Shown: positions 24,375-34,452, counted from the stretch's first letter. The stretch is 64,000 nt of DNA from Amylibacter sp. (GCA_021775355.1 JAJFHZ010000010.1:62001-126000), one strand, 5' to 3'. Notes: generated by a model from the letters alone, not told the origin. Program-made: numbers and translations.

Positions 24375-25721
24375 CTATAGTTCGGGTCCGATTTCCAGAG
24401 TGCTTCCGTTAGAGAATCGCGAGAACCTGAAGCGGTTGAGATCAAATCCCGCGTCACTTCCGGTTATCAGTTTTGCCAGAATCTCGCCGTAGCCGGGGCC
24501 GATGCCGAAGCCGTGTGCACTCATGCCCGTCGCGATGATCAGCCCATCATAATCAGGCACGTGGTCAACGATGGGAACAACGTCCGGCATGGCGTCGATC
24601 ATGCCAGCCCAGGCGGTTGTGATCGTTGGTTCGCCAAAGCCCGGAAAACGGGCTTTAAAGCGATCAGCCATTTTCGCGACCTGTCGGCAGCTGGGTTTCG
24701 GTTCAAGGACACGTATACGCTCAAACGGGGTCATGTCATCTTCCGACCAGCGACGTGGCGTCGTCCATCCGTCGGGAAAGCCGCCCGGTTGTGACGGCCA
24801 GAATTCGAGATTTCGCCAGGCTGATTTCAGTAAGGGCAGATATACCCAGGCATGCCGGAATGAATCCGGGCCGATGAACATGCTGTGCCGATCCGCAAGC
24901 GCCAGTGTGTAGCCGCCATCTTCCCGCCGTCGCATGCCCAGTTTTTCATCACACGCAGCACCGTTGAAAAGCTGTGGCATCGGTGCCGTCCGGGCAACGG
25001 TGCCACGTAGCGTCAGCTGGGGAAACCTGATGTCATGGCGGCGTGCAAAGAGGGATGACCAAGCGCCCGCGGCGAGGATAACCTGCTCACTCCTGACCCG
25101 CCCGGATTCTGTGACGACGCCGGTGATGCGTCCCGCCTCGATATCGAGGGCACGTACCGCGCAGTTCTCGCGGATGATCGCGCCGGCGTGCTGCGCCAGT
25201 CTGGTCACCGCCGGCACGGCATTCCAGGGTTCGGCTCGCGCGTCTGATGGTGTGATCAGTCCGCTTTTCCAGCGTCGTGTTGCCTGGCGGGCAAAATGAT
25301 CATTCACCTCTGCTGCCGTCATAAGGTGGCTCTTCAGACCGTACTCGGCGGCAGTCTTCACCCAATCGGCGTTATCATGCTCTGCTGCTGCGGTACTGGC
25401 CATGAAACAGGTGCCCCCGGTGCGCAGGCCGCAAGCACCACCGGTTTCGGCGTTGACTTCATGCCACAATTCCAAGGCACGCATCATTATCGGCAATTCC
25501 GCCCGGTCGCGACCTTGCTGGCGGATCCAACCCCAGTTTCGCGAAGACTGCTCGCCTGCAATTCTGCCTTTTTCACACAGCAGCACCCGCTTACCTGCAC
25601 GCGCCAGATAGAGAGCTGCAAATACACCGATCACGCCACCGCCGATGATGGTAACATCGACAGCCTCGGGCAACGGGTCTTGAAACTCGATTGGTGTCTG
25701 GATTGTGATGCGTTCATCCAT
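24375..25721 (-). CDS. DAO-family FAD-dependent oxidoreductase
   Basis: 448 residues. The FAD site is DVTIIGGGVIGVFAALYLARAGKRVLLCEKG (about 23-53), followed by GEQSSRNWGWIRQQGRD, a motif common in D-amino-acid and N-methyl amino-acid oxidase relatives. The C-terminus has the second flavin contact GLIIATGMSAHGFGIGPGYGEILAKLI. The substrate is expected to be a secondary or D-amine. It lies 6 bp after the sulfatase gene, so the two form an operon. It is not closely alike to the other four DAO-family proteins in the window. Confidence 0.85.
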   Translation of the reverse strand: MDERITIQTPIEFQDPLPEAVDVTIIGGGVIGVFAALYLARAGKRVLLCEKGRIAGEQSSRNWGWIRQQGRDRAELPIMMRALELWHEVNAETGGACGLRTGGTCFMASTAAAEHDNADWVKTAAEYGLKSHLMTAAEVNDHFARQATRRWKSGLITPSDARAEPWNAVPAVTRLAQHAGAIIRENCAVRALDIEAGRITGVVTESGRVRSEQVILAAGAWSSLFARRHDIRFPQLTLRGTVARTAPMPQLFNGAACDEKLGMRRREDGGYTLALADRHSMFIGPDSFRHAWVYLPLLKSAWRNLEFWPSQPGGFPDGWTTPRRWSEDDMTPFERIRVLEPKPSCRQVAKMADRFKARFPGFGEPTITTAWAGMIDAMPDVVPIVDHVPDYDGLIIATGMSAHGFGIGPGYGEILAKLITGSDAGFDLNRFRFSRFSNGSTLEIGPEL

Positions 25722-25727
25722 TGCCGC

Positions 25728-27206
25728 TCAGCCCTTATTACCGTCCATGTCCTGCCAGCGCACGCCCGGAGGCGGGGAATAGGAAAATCCACCCATCTTC
25801 CGCAGAACTGCGTCCTTACCGCCATGGGTCTGGATGAGAGCTGCCTGATCTGCCTTTGCCTGCGCATCTACAGCCACCGGATCGACCCGTGCTTTAAGCT
25901 CTGTCATCATATCGGTAAGAAGATCGGCATATGCCGGGTCTTCCGCCAGATTAACCGCTTCTTCCGGATCAGTTGCAAGGTCAAACAGCTGCAGCGGCAT
26001 GCCGATGAAGTGGATAAGCTTATGATGCCCCCGCCGCAGCACATATCCTCCCGCGGATGTGCCTGTCCCATGGTATTCCGCAAAAACCGGCCCGCGATCT
26101 GCTTTGCTGCCTGAAAGAATAGACCAGAGGCTTCTTGCCAACAGGTCATTTTCACCAGCTTCCGGAGAGATGCGACAGGCCTCAAGCAAGGTTGGATACA
26201 GGTCCGTATGCGATACCGGGGCCTGGATACTTTGGCCCTGAGGGATGCCCGGGCCTGCCATTATCAACGGAACTCTGAGGGATTCCTCATACATATTGAA
26301 CAGACCGAAAATATAATGATCCCCCAGAGAAAACCCATGGTCCGAGGTGTAGACAATTATGGTATTCTGCGCCTGTCCCGAAGCCTCCAATGCATCGAGC
26401 ACCCGACCAATTAGCGCGTCGAGATAGGTGACTGTCGCATAATAGGCCGCGCGTAATTCTTGAACCTGTTCAAGGGAGAGATCGTCCTCATGAGGCACAA
26501 TCTGTCGCAGATGCGTGACGGACGGGTGGTCAGGGCGCTCGGTCTTGGTAAACTGGATCGGCGGAGGGATATCCTTTGGGTCGTAAAGGTCAAAAAACTC
26601 ACGTGGTGTGACAAAGGGTGCATGTGCCGAAATAAAGTGAACCGACAGTGACCATGGGTCAGTATCCGGTGCAGAGGCCAGCCAGTTTTCAGCCTCAGTG
26701 GCAATCCGTTCATCATACTGTCTATAGGGGTTGTCATCGCCCGCGCCATAGCGAGAAGTCCATATATCCCACAACCCCTTGTAGCTGGGTTCCGTGCCCT
26801 CATGGCGCAATGCGCTAACCAGATCACCGATGCCCTCAGCAATCTGCATGGTTTCAGCGGAGCTGGAAAACCCGACATCGTCGCCATCGGAGCGGAAGTG
26901 CATCTTGCCAATGCCGGTTGTCAGAAACCCATTGTCGCGTAGGCGTCGCATCCAGCTCGGCACGCCGCCGTCATAGGCCATCGAACTGTCCCAGAACCCA
27001 TTCTCATGCGGAAACCGTCCGGTAGCCAAAGCTGCGCGGGCCGGAACGCATAGCGGGCTGGCGCAATACGCATTTTCGAAAGTTGTTCCCTTCCCGATAA
27101 GCCGGTCTAAATTCGGGGTCAGTATGACTGGGTGCCCAGCGGCAGCCAAAAGGTCTGGCGCATGGCTTTCGCCCAAAATAAAAAGGACATTCGGTTGTTG
27201 CGTCAT
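25728..27206 (-). CDS. Type I sulfatase family hydrolase
   Basis: 492 residues from the ATG at 27206, preceded by AAGGAAAT. The formylglycine motif CVPAR (Cys53) followed by AALATGRFPHENG marks a type I sulfatase or phosphonate monoester hydrolase relative. The metal-binding segment TSDHGFSLGDH is present. The N-terminal metal loop reads LGESHAPD rather than the usual DD/DQ, which is unusual. No signal peptide, so it is probably cytoplasmic. The nearest recognisable relatives are choline-sulfatase-like enzymes, but the substrate is open. Co-transcription with an amine oxidase suggests a sulfated amine. Confidence 0.85.
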   Translation of the reverse strand: MTQQPNVLFILGESHAPDLLAAAGHPVILTPNLDRLIGKGTTFENAYCASPLCVPARAALATGRFPHENGFWDSSMAYDGGVPSWMRRLRDNGFLTTGIGKMHFRSDGDDVGFSSSAETMQIAEGIGDLVSALRHEGTEPSYKGLWDIWTSRYGAGDDNPYRQYDERIATEAENWLASAPDTDPWSLSVHFISAHAPFVTPREFFDLYDPKDIPPPIQFTKTERPDHPSVTHLRQIVPHEDDLSLEQVQELRAAYYATVTYLDALIGRVLDALEASGQAQNTIIVYTSDHGFSLGDHYIFGLFNMYEESLRVPLIMAGPGIPQGQSIQAPVSHTDLYPTLLEACRISPEAGENDLLARSLWSILSGSKADRGPVFAEYHGTGTSAGGYVLRRGHHKLIHFIGMPLQLFDLATDPEEAVNLAEDPAYADLLTDMMTELKARVDPVAVDAQAKADQAALIQTHGGKDAVLRKMGGFSYSPPPGVRWQDMDGNKG

Positions 27207-27447
27207 TTTGATTTCCTTAATGGTTGCTTCCAGATATTTTTGATAATTTCCATGTACTGATCCAAATCTTACGGCGATAAGGATCAAATGTCTGCTGCCA
27301 AAATGGACCGATGTTGCATTTATATTTTAATTAGTGACCTTTAGAGACCGCCCTCGCTTGTAGCGATGTCAGTTTTACGCACGTCCTGCCTGTTTTGATC
27401 CGGCACAGCATTTGGCGTTGTTGCAACCGATCAGGCCCTTGTCGCAC

Positions 27448-27573
27448 TTAATACATCACCGCTAAGCGGATGACCTCAGGCACGTCTTTAAATATTTAAA
27501 GGTGGGTTTGCTCTGTCATAACCAAAATTTAGACAAGTCAAAATTTTCCATTAAGTTCCTCTGGCAATATCCA
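27448..27573 (-). pseudogene. Decayed IS6 transposase N-terminal remnant
   Basis: On the minus strand from 27519 the translation is MTEQTHL-stop-IFKDVPEVIRLAVMY, matching the start of the IS6 transposase at 45043-45741 (MTAQNIFKYFKTSPEIICLAVMYY) with an internal stop. An end-like sequence, AAGTTCCTCTGGCAA, lies at 27554-27568, similar to the right edge of the remnant at 24072-24367. It occupies the 392-bp gap between the sulfatase and racemase genes; nothing else is seen there. Confidence 0.6.
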
Positions 27574-27598
27574 CATAAAAATGATTGCAGCACACATA

Positions 27599-28387
27599 TT
27601 AACACAAACGTAAGCTCTTCCTCGCCTTCATTAGCATTTCCTGCGCTGGCGGCCGAAATGTCAAGCAGGTGCTTTTAACAATTCCCAGTTGCAAAGAAAT
27701 ATCTGTCATGGCTTCCAAGTATTTAATAGCCACGCTCGTTGTGTCCAAAACTGGCACGCCCGTACCTGGAATCTCAGTATACCCGGCAGCGCGTAGTAGA
27801 GGCCCATAGTAGGCACACCCCACAAGGATGATTTCGGCACCATCCTGGATGCACTTGATGGCGACCTCTTCAAAATGTGGGATAAAATCCTTAGCTGGGT
27901 CGTCGATCGCCCCAAGTAAAAGTGCTGCATCCGATGGCGGTTCGATTGTCCGAACCGGTCGCGTGATCGCCCTGGATTGCAATCCATAGCGTATCAGGTC
28001 GTTTTCAATTGCAACGGTTGTTTTGCTGGAAACAGTGACCACAGCAAACCGGTTCGCCATACAAAGAGAAGCCAGCATTGATTGTTCGCTAACCGATGCG
28101 ACCGGTATGCCCAACACTTCGCGCGCCTCCCACAGCGGATCATTCCAGCAGCCTAGAAAAACACCATCAAACCCGTCACGTTCCGCCTCCAGTGCCGCCT
28201 CGACCATGTGCACCGAGTTAAGATGTTCTGCATAAAGTGAACGGGTGAAGTTCCCGCTCTTTTTAAGAAAACGGAATTCGATTTGCACATCTGGTCGTAG
28301 AACCGGGCGTATCGTGTTTTCCAAGTGCGACCAGAGTGGCGCTAAGTGCGGGATTTTTGTTGTCGGGTGTATCCAGCAGAGTTTCAT
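27599..28387 (-). CDS. Asp/Glu/hydantoin racemase family protein
   Basis: 262 residues from the ATG at 28387, which has AGGTG upstream; the longer frame would run into the SDR gene. Two active-site Cys motifs are visible: VFLGCWNDPLWEAREVLGIPVASVSEQS and IILVGCAYYGPLL, as in HyuE-type hydantoin racemases and other Asp/Glu racemase-superfamily members. It probably racemises or isomerises an amino acid or its derivative. It is the third gene after an FAD oxidase and an SDR, 34 bp behind the SDR, and under the same putative GntR control. Confidence 0.8.
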   Translation of the reverse strand: MKLCWIHPTTKIPHLAPLWSHLENTIRPVLRPDVQIEFRFLKKSGNFTRSLYAEHLNSVHMVEAALEAERDGFDGVFLGCWNDPLWEAREVLGIPVASVSEQSMLASLCMANRFAVVTVSSKTTVAIENDLIRYGLQSRAITRPVRTIEPPSDAALLLGAIDDPAKDFIPHFEEVAIKCIQDGAEIILVGCAYYGPLLRAAGYTEIPGTGVPVLDTTSVAIKYLEAMTDISLQLGIVKSTCLTFRPPAQEMLMKARKSLRLC

Positions 28388-28421
28388 TTTAGGCACCTGT
28401 TTTTGGTTTTTCGGGGGTAAC

Positions 28422-29168
28422 TTACATGCCTTTGTAGCGTACGCCGCCAATCACATGTTCGGTGGCCATGACTTCCAGTTGCGCAACACATAAGTGCGGG
28501 GGCTGGTTCAACGCCCAGACGATACCTTCTGCGGCTTCGGCAGGGCTCATGGTTGTTACTGGATCATAGAGACGACGCTTGGCTTTTGCATGATCGCCGT
28601 CGAACATTTCCGCGTGCATCCCTGACCGAACTCGGCCTGGGCGGTATTCTGTAACCCGCAGATTATGCGGATATGCCTCCATACGTAGATTGCAGGCCAT
28701 TGAATGTACTGCAGCTTTTGTTGCCGAATAAATCGGTTGTCCGAGACTTGGATAGAGCGCGACCGACCCCAAAAAAAGGATATGCCCGTCGTCTCGCAAA
28801 ATCATTCCGGGCACGACCGCTTGCAAGCAGTTTTGGATACCCAGTATATTGACGTCCACTAGACGTTGGGCAGTATCGGCTGGTTGATCAAATAAAGTTC
28901 CCGTCTGGCCAAGTGCACCTGCTGCTACAACCAGAATATCACATTTGCGTGGTTCTAAGGCTTGCATCACGGCCGCGCGATCCGTCACATCCAGATAAAT
29001 GCATTCAGCGCCCGTTTTAGAAGTCAGTGACTTACGTTTGTCTTTGCTGTCAATTGATATCGACAAAACATTACAGCCTGCACCGGTTAGCAGGTGCACC
29101 ACCTCGGACCCAATACCGCCAGTTCCGCCGGTGACGATGACTTGTTTGTACTCTAGGTAATTTTTCAT
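28422..29168 (-). CDS. Short-chain dehydrogenase/reductase
   Basis: 248 residues. The cofactor motif is TGGTGGIG (about 13-20), the catalytic Tyr-Lys pair is in YSATKAAVHSMA, and the upstream Ser in LFLGSVALY. The fold is complete. The substrate is unknown; it may reduce or oxidise a carbonyl intermediate produced by the neighbouring oxidase. It starts 53 bp downstream of the oxidase stop and precedes the racemase. Confidence 0.87.
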   Translation of the reverse strand: MKNYLEYKQVIVTGGTGGIGSEVVHLLTGAGCNVLSISIDSKDKRKSLTSKTGAECIYLDVTDRAAVMQALEPRKCDILVVAAGALGQTGTLFDQPADTAQRLVDVNILGIQNCLQAVVPGMILRDDGHILFLGSVALYPSLGQPIYSATKAAVHSMACNLRMEAYPHNLRVTEYRPGRVRSGMHAEMFDGDHAKAKRRLYDPVTTMSPAEAAEGIVWALNQPPHLCVAQLEVMATEHVIGGVRYKGM

Positions 29169-29221
29169 GCCATCTACCCGTTCTTCCTACATTTCGGTAG
29201 TATCGTTAGCTCTATATTCAG

Positions 29222-30529
29222 TTACGTTAACCCAAGCGCGTCACGGGCCTGAAAGACCGGAAAAGCTAGTCCGCCCAACAACTGTTTCGTACCTTGCATG
29301 AAAATACGTTCTACCGGGCAGACCCGCACCGGCATCTCATCCGCGGTTTTCTTCTCAGCCAGAAACAGCGCCATTTCGCGGCCCAGGGTTTGGGTGAGTG
29401 CAACACCACGGGTCGAAAACCCGACGACCGAATAGACGTTGTGGTCCAGTTGCTGAATTGCCGGCAGAAAGGCATCGGTTAGCGCACAATAGCCTTCCCA
29501 ATAATGCTCGATCTCAATACCTTTTAACTGCGGGAAGATTTCAGCAATGCGGGCCTGGGCGTGGTGCTTGCCGTATGCCGGTTGGTTACCCGCGTTAAAT
29601 ACCGCACCGCCTGAGACAACGCGGTTTTCCACGTCAAGGCGGATAAAGCCGCCTGATTTTCTAAGATCGGTAAACGGGATGCGGCTGGGCATGGTCACGC
29701 CGCGTTCATTGTCCAAAAGCGGGCGCGTCATGACATGATAAAGGCGCAACGGGATCACCGATTGTTGCAGGCCGGGATATAGCGCGGGCGTGTAACCATT
29801 CGTTGTAATGGCCACTTTTTGGGCCTTGTACTCGCCTGCCTCTGATGTGACTATCTGCGCAGCCCCATCCCGCCGAATACTGGTAACGGCAGCACCTTCA
29901 CGGATATGCACACCTTGATCCGAAACAACCCGGGCAAGTCCTAACGCCAAGGCATAGGGGTTCACCGTACCACCGGTGCTGCGGTACCAGCCGCCCACAT
30001 AACCCGACGCGCCGGTTCGCTCATGTAGGGCGGCGGCATTCAACCATTCCACGTCAACCCCACGGTTACGCCAGGAGTTGTATGCTTTTTTCACTCTTTT
30101 CAGCGATTTAGTTGAATGCGCCGGTTGAATCCAACCCGGCTGCTCCGGGTCGCATTTAATATCATGTTCCCGGATCAGGTCAAAAACATACGACGGCCCA
30201 CCCGCTATTAGTGCGGCCAGCCGTTCAGCGCGCGCTTTGCCAAACGGCTTGATAAGATCGTCCGCCGTTAGCCCGCCTGGAAAATGCGGGACAACAAAGC
30301 CGCCGCTTCGCCCCGAAGCACCGCAACCAACTGTACCTGCCTCTAACAGGGCAACGGACAAACCTTGTTTTGCGGCCTGAAGGGCAACTGATAACCCGCA
30401 ATAACCGGCACCTATGACGATAAGATCATATTCGGCCTTCGGACTTGCGCCCTTATCAATGTAGACGGGTTCTTTGTTGGTTTCTATCCAGCGAACACCG
30501 CCCATTGTTGGTTCAATTCTGTGTACCAT
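29222..30529 (-). CDS. DAO-family FAD oxidase, PuuB-like
   Basis: 435 residues. The FAD motif DLIVIGAGYCGLSVALQAAKQGLSVALLEAG begins around residue 35, preceded by a WIETN segment. GCGASGRSGGFVVPHFPGG is the loop usual in gamma-glutamylputrescine oxidase-like proteins. The C-terminal VVGFSTRGVALTQTLGREMA binds flavin. It should oxidise an amine or amino acid to an imine or keto product with release of H2O2 or transfer to a carrier. It heads a three-gene set with the operator-like palindrome 40 bp upstream. Confidence 0.87.
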   Translation of the reverse strand: MVHRIEPTMGGVRWIETNKEPVYIDKGASPKAEYDLIVIGAGYCGLSVALQAAKQGLSVALLEAGTVGCGASGRSGGFVVPHFPGGLTADDLIKPFGKARAERLAALIAGGPSYVFDLIREHDIKCDPEQPGWIQPAHSTKSLKRVKKAYNSWRNRGVDVEWLNAAALHERTGASGYVGGWYRSTGGTVNPYALALGLARVVSDQGVHIREGAAVTSIRRDGAAQIVTSEAGEYKAQKVAITTNGYTPALYPGLQQSVIPLRLYHVMTRPLLDNERGVTMPSRIPFTDLRKSGGFIRLDVENRVVSGGAVFNAGNQPAYGKHHAQARIAEIFPQLKGIEIEHYWEGYCALTDAFLPAIQQLDHNVYSVVGFSTRGVALTQTLGREMALFLAEKKTADEMPVRVCPVERIFMQGTKQLLGGLAFPVFQARDALGLT

Positions 30530-30567
30530 ATTTATTCGTTCCCATTTTCTGAGCTATGTGTGACATG

Positions 30568-30587
30568 TATCGTTATATGATATAACA
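30568..30587. promoter_or_regulatory. Putative GntR operator, oxidase promoter
   Basis: TATCGTTATATGATATAACA contains the perfect palindrome GTTATAT-G-ATATAAC. It differs at two positions from 35791-35810. It sits between the GntR gene and the oxidase start, 38 bp from the start codon. Confidence 0.65.
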
Positions 30588-30630
30588 CAAATTCACTGAC
30601 AATACCCCGACGTCTAGTAAGTCCTGCCGA

Positions 30631-31332
30631 TCAGTGCCGCTTATATAAGTCCTCGTGTTGAATGGCACTAAGAAGCGCATCCGCCGCAAGATTGATGTCC
30701 ATGTTAAGCGCACTGGCCAACCGCTCACCATCTCTTTTCTGAAGTGCGCGCACGATTTGAAGGTGGTTACTGATGCCGTCGCTTACCTCACCGTATTTCG
30801 GGTAAATGACATTCAGGTAAGAGCCGCTCATCATCCAGCAGCCTTCAATCATGCGGACAAGTTGCTGCATGCCACTGGCCTGATAGATCCCGAAATGGAA
30901 CTGCCAGTTAAGCGAGAACAGCTTGGAATATTCCCCTTTCGCATCCGCCTTGACAATCTCATTATTCAACGCAGCGATACGCGTGATCTCGGCGTCTGAA
31001 ATTTTATCAACCGCCTCTCGTGATGCCAAGCCTTCCAATGCCACGCGGATCTTGGTTAGTTCAATCACACGCTCTTCGGTTACCTCAGGCACATAGACCG
31101 ATCCGTCAGGACGCAGTTCCAATACACGTTCGGAAGCAAGATTGTACAATGCTTCTCTTGTCGGTGTCAGGCTGACATTCAATGCACTGGCAACACCGCG
31201 TATCGTCAGCTTTTCGCCCGGGCTGAACCTTCCGGCCATGACCGCTTCCTTCAATTGGGACCTAACCATTTGGGCCAAGGTTTCACTGCGCCCAATCGGG
31301 GTGAGGCCTTCCAGTGCTGTTGCCATTCTCAT
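30631..31332 (-). CDS. GntR-family regulator, FCD subfamily
   Basis: 233 residues from the ATG at 31332, with AGAAAGG upstream. The N-terminal winged helix is MVRSQLKEAVMAGRFSPGEKLTIRGVASALNVSLTPTREALYNLASERVLEL. The C-terminal all-helical FCD ligand domain includes RVALEGLASREA, FHFGIYQASG and DGISNHLQIVRALQKRD with candidate metal-binding residues. It lies between aapP and the oxidase gene on the same strand. Three related palindromes nearby (30568, 35616, 35801) make it the likely local regulator, with a substrate or breakdown product of the pathway as effector. Confidence 0.87.
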   Translation of the reverse strand: MRMATALEGLTPIGRSETLAQMVRSQLKEAVMAGRFSPGEKLTIRGVASALNVSLTPTREALYNLASERVLELRPDGSVYVPEVTEERVIELTKIRVALEGLASREAVDKISDAEITRIAALNNEIVKADAKGEYSKLFSLNWQFHFGIYQASGMQQLVRMIEGCWMMSGSYLNVIYPKYGEVSDGISNHLQIVRALQKRDGERLASALNMDINLAADALLSAIQHEDLYKRH

Positions 31333-31397
31333 TGCCTTTCTGATGCTCCTTTTCCTAGAATAGATCGGTTTTCCAACAAGCACAAACGCCCTTACGT

Positions 31398-32138
31398 TTA
31401 ATGCGATAAAATCTGGTTCAGGAAATTTTGCGTCCGCTCGTTTTTTGGCGCACCAAAGAATTCTTCAGGTGCTGCCTGTTCAACAATTTCACCTTGATCC
31501 ATGAATATAACACGATCCGCAACCTGTCGGGCGAACCCCATTTCATGGGTCACGCACAACATTGTCATACCATCCTTAGCCAGTGACACCATGACCTCCA
31601 GAACTTCACTGATCATTTCAGGGTCAAGAGCCGAAGTTGGCTCGTCAAACAACAAAACCTCAGGTTTCATACATAATGCACGCGCGATGGCGACCCGCTG
31701 TTGTTGGCCACCTGACAATTCGCCCGGAAATTTTTCGGCCTGCTCCGGTATTCTGACACGCTCAAGGTATGTCATCGCCATATTTTCAGCTTCATCTTGT
31801 GGCATTTTTCGCGCCAACATCGGCGACAAGGTACAGTTCTCCAATACTGTCAGATGCGGGAATAAATTGAAGTGTTGGAAAACCATACCGACCTCACGCC
31901 TGATCTGGTCAATATTCCCGACATTATCGTCAAGTTCGGTTCCAAGCACATTTATTGATCCTTGCTGGTGCTCTTCCAATTTGTTAATGCAGCGGATCAG
32001 CGTTGATTTGCCTGATCCGGAGGGGCCGCAGATAACGATCCGTTCCCCTTTTTGCACTGTCAGGTTGATGTTTTTAAGTGCGTGAAAAGAACCGTAGTAC
32101 TTGTTCATGCCTGAGATGGTAACTGCAGCGTTGCTCAT
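31398..32138 (-). CDS. aapP: General L-amino-acid ABC transporter ATPase AapP
   Basis: 246 residues from the ATG at 32138 with GGAG upstream. Walker A is GPSGSGKST, the signature LSGGQQQR, Walker [15 protein letters not shown], and the switch His is in VTHEMGF, all as in polar amino-acid transporter ATPases (GlnQ/AapP). It follows the two permease genes by 22 bp and energises uptake. The complete order J-Q-M-P matches the Rhizobium aap system. Confidence 0.92.
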   Translation of the reverse strand: MSNAAVTISGMNKYYGSFHALKNINLTVQKGERIVICGPSGSGKSTLIRCINKLEEHQQGSINVLGTELDDNVGNIDQIRREVGMVFQHFNLFPHLTVLENCTLSPMLARKMPQDEAENMAMTYLERVRIPEQAEKFPGELSGGQQQRVAIARALCMKPEVLLFDEPTSALDPEMISEVLEVMVSLAKDGMTMLCVTHEMGFARQVADRVIFMDQGEIVEQAAPEEFFGAPKNERTQNFLNQILSH

Positions 32139-32160
32139 ATTGGTAACTCCAAAGTTGGGA

Positions 32161-33249
32161 TTAATGTTGCCCAACCCGCAGGTGACGCTCAAGATAAGCA
32201 CCATAACGGGACAGGCTGAATACAAAGACGAAATAAATCATGGCGACGAAGCAGTAGACCTCGACCCAGGCGTGGGACCATTCGCCAGATCCGAAGGCGG
32301 CGTTGCCCGAGGCCAAGACTTCGAAGAAACCAATGATGACGATCAGTGATGTTTCCTTGAAGGTAATGACGAACTGATTGATTGTCGGTGGCAGGGCATT
32401 GCGAAACGCTTGTGGCAGAATAATGCGATTGATCCGCTGCCAATAGGTTAGGCCAAGGGCTTTTGCAGCCTCTTCCTGTCCCGATGGTAGTGCCTGGATG
32501 CCACTGCGGATGATTTCGGCCTGATAGGCTGCGAAAAACAGTGCAAAACCAATAATGACCCGCCAAATTTTATCGCCAACAAGGAAGCCAGGCAACACGA
32601 ATGGCAGTATCAAGGCCGCAGTGAACAGGATCGACACCAGAGGCAACGAACGCACGGCGTCAATAATCGCACCGGTTGTCTTGGCGATGACCGGTAGTTC
32701 TGAGCGGCGCAACAATGCCAATGCGATCGCTGTCGGCATGCCGATCAAGACACCAGCGGCATAGACGAACACGGTTAGCGTCAGGCCACCCCAATCGGCC
32801 GGGCCGACATAAGACAGGCCGAAAACACCACCTGCCATCAGCGTATAGAAGATTGCAAAACCGACAACCCAAAGGGGCCCAAGCCGCATTGGCTTCCAGA
32901 AAAACGGGACACATGACATGATCGCAACCATCACAATGACAATACAGGCAAACGTAGAGCGCCATTGTTCTTCAAAGGGGAACAAGCCGAAAATAATCAA
33001 ACGCCAGCGCACGTCAATCACGGCCCAACAGGCCCCTTCAATGCCGTGGCAGACTTTGGATGTGCCATCTGGTGACGCCCAAACCGCGTTCAGGATCGCC
33101 CAGTTGAAAACGTTCCACACAGCCCAAGCCAAAAACAGGCCAACGATAATTGTGATAACCGAATTCATGGCGGAAGAGAAAAATCGTTTACGCAGCCTTT
33201 GGGCTATATTGCTGTGTGGCGGAATGAATACTGCTATCTGATCGGTCAT
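32161..33249 (-). CDS. aapM: General L-amino-acid ABC permease AapM
   Basis: 362 residues, with a long N-terminal section of membrane segments typical of AapM and the core HisM-type permease domain in the C-terminal 200 residues. The EAA-like loop reads [33 protein letters not shown]. It pairs with AapQ in the inner membrane. It begins 10 bp after aapQ ends. Confidence 0.9.
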   Translation of the reverse strand: MTDQIAVFIPPHSNIAQRLRKRFFSSAMNSVITIIVGLFLAWAVWNVFNWAILNAVWASPDGTSKVCHGIEGACWAVIDVRWRLIIFGLFPFEEQWRSTFACIVIVMVAIMSCVPFFWKPMRLGPLWVVGFAIFYTLMAGGVFGLSYVGPADWGGLTLTVFVYAAGVLIGMPTAIALALLRRSELPVIAKTTGAIIDAVRSLPLVSILFTAALILPFVLPGFLVGDKIWRVIIGFALFFAAYQAEIIRSGIQALPSGQEEAAKALGLTYWQRINRIILPQAFRNALPPTINQFVITFKETSLIVIIGFFEVLASGNAAFGSGEWSHAWVEVYCFVAMIYFVFVFSLSRYGAYLERHLRVGQH

Positions 33250-33259
33250 GGCTTTATCC

Positions 33260-34429
33260 TTACGTGCGTAGCTGCGTGCCCTTCAGAGCGATCGCTTTAT
33301 TCACACGATTGAGCACGAAGGAAATGGTGTTGTTCATAACAAGGAAGCCCAGCATCAGAATGCCGATCAGTTCCAGCGTTTGGCCGGCCTGATTAATCGA
33401 GACCGAAATAACCATAAAGAAGTCAGTGAAGCCCACGACGATACCAAGCGTTGTCGCTTTGAACAGCCATACATACTGGTTGATAAGTGTTGGAAGAACC
33501 GCGCGGAAAGCCAGCGGAAGATGTACGCGCGAAAATACGTACCACGGCGACAAGCCCAGTGAACGGGCCGCCTCGACCTGGCCTTTGCCCACAGACAAAA
33601 AGCCGGCACGCATGATCTCGGCCAGAAAGGCGCCGCCATAAATACCCATGGCGATACCAAGCGCGCCAAGTTCGGGTGAAATGCGGATACCTTCGCGGAT
33701 ATTGAATCCCTTGAGTACAGGCACTGACACAAGTGGGGTTTCAGGAATGCGGCCAATGACCAGCGCTATGCAACCGATAAGAAACGCAATACCGAAGATA
33801 CTCATGCGTATGCGGGATTTTGTGGTTTTTGGAATTTTATTGAAACGGCGCGCAATTGAGAACCAGATCATAATAATCAGCCCAATGGCAAGCGCCAGGA
33901 AGAACAACGATGCAGCACCACCAGTCACGTTGAGACCCGGGAAGTAAAGACCGCGGGCAGAAAAATAGATAGAATCCAAAATGTTGACAGCTTGTTTTGG
34001 ATGCGGCAGGTGGGTCAGTACCGCGTACCAGAAAAACGCCTGCAATATCAGCGGGATGTTGCGGAAAGTTTCGATATATAATGTGCCAATGGCGTTCAGG
34101 ATACCGTTATTCGAGATACGGAACAAAGCTATGATAAGACCAATGATGTTAGCCAGCGCAATTCCCAAAATACCAAGAAACATGGTGTTAAGAAGTCCGA
34201 CTACGATCATCTTGCCAAATGTATCGTAAGGCCCAAATTCGATCAAAGAGAACCCGACATCAAAACCTGTGGCGCGCTCCAGAAAAGCAAAACCCATTGT
34301 GATGCCTTGGCTTTCCAGATTGTGCTTACCGATGACAATTGCCGCAATCAGCAGAAAAAGAAAGAAACCAAGATATCCGGCCTGTAATGCCGTGTTACGG
34401 AATTTCCGGCTCTGTAGAAGGGCTGTCAT
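33260..34429 (-). CDS. aapQ: General L-amino-acid ABC permease AapQ
   Basis: 389 residues with about eight membrane segments. The EAA loop is GKGQVEAARSLGLSPWYVFSRVHLPLAFRAVLPTLINQYVWLFKATTLG. The large insertion between the first membrane helices and the core is characteristic of AapQ compared with shorter HisQ proteins. It lies downstream of aapJ, separated by a stem-loop that should reduce expression of the membrane part relative to the binding protein. Confidence 0.9.
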   Translation of the reverse strand: MTALLQSRKFRNTALQAGYLGFFLFLLIAAIVIGKHNLESQGITMGFAFLERATGFDVGFSLIEFGPYDTFGKMIVVGLLNTMFLGILGIALANIIGLIIALFRISNNGILNAIGTLYIETFRNIPLILQAFFWYAVLTHLPHPKQAVNILDSIYFSARGLYFPGLNVTGGAASLFFLALAIGLIIMIWFSIARRFNKIPKTTKSRIRMSIFGIAFLIGCIALVIGRIPETPLVSVPVLKGFNIREGIRISPELGALGIAMGIYGGAFLAEIMRAGFLSVGKGQVEAARSLGLSPWYVFSRVHLPLAFRAVLPTLINQYVWLFKATTLGIVVGFTDFFMVISVSINQAGQTLELIGILMLGFLVMNNTISFVLNRVNKAIALKGTQLRT

Positions 34430-34452
34430 GGTCTGGCTCCGTATTGATCATT

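Noticed and set aside
25296-26114. 272-codon open frame antisense to the FAD oxidase and sulfatase genes
   Set aside because: It lies opposite two convincing genes and its translation shows no domain pattern; a shadow frame.
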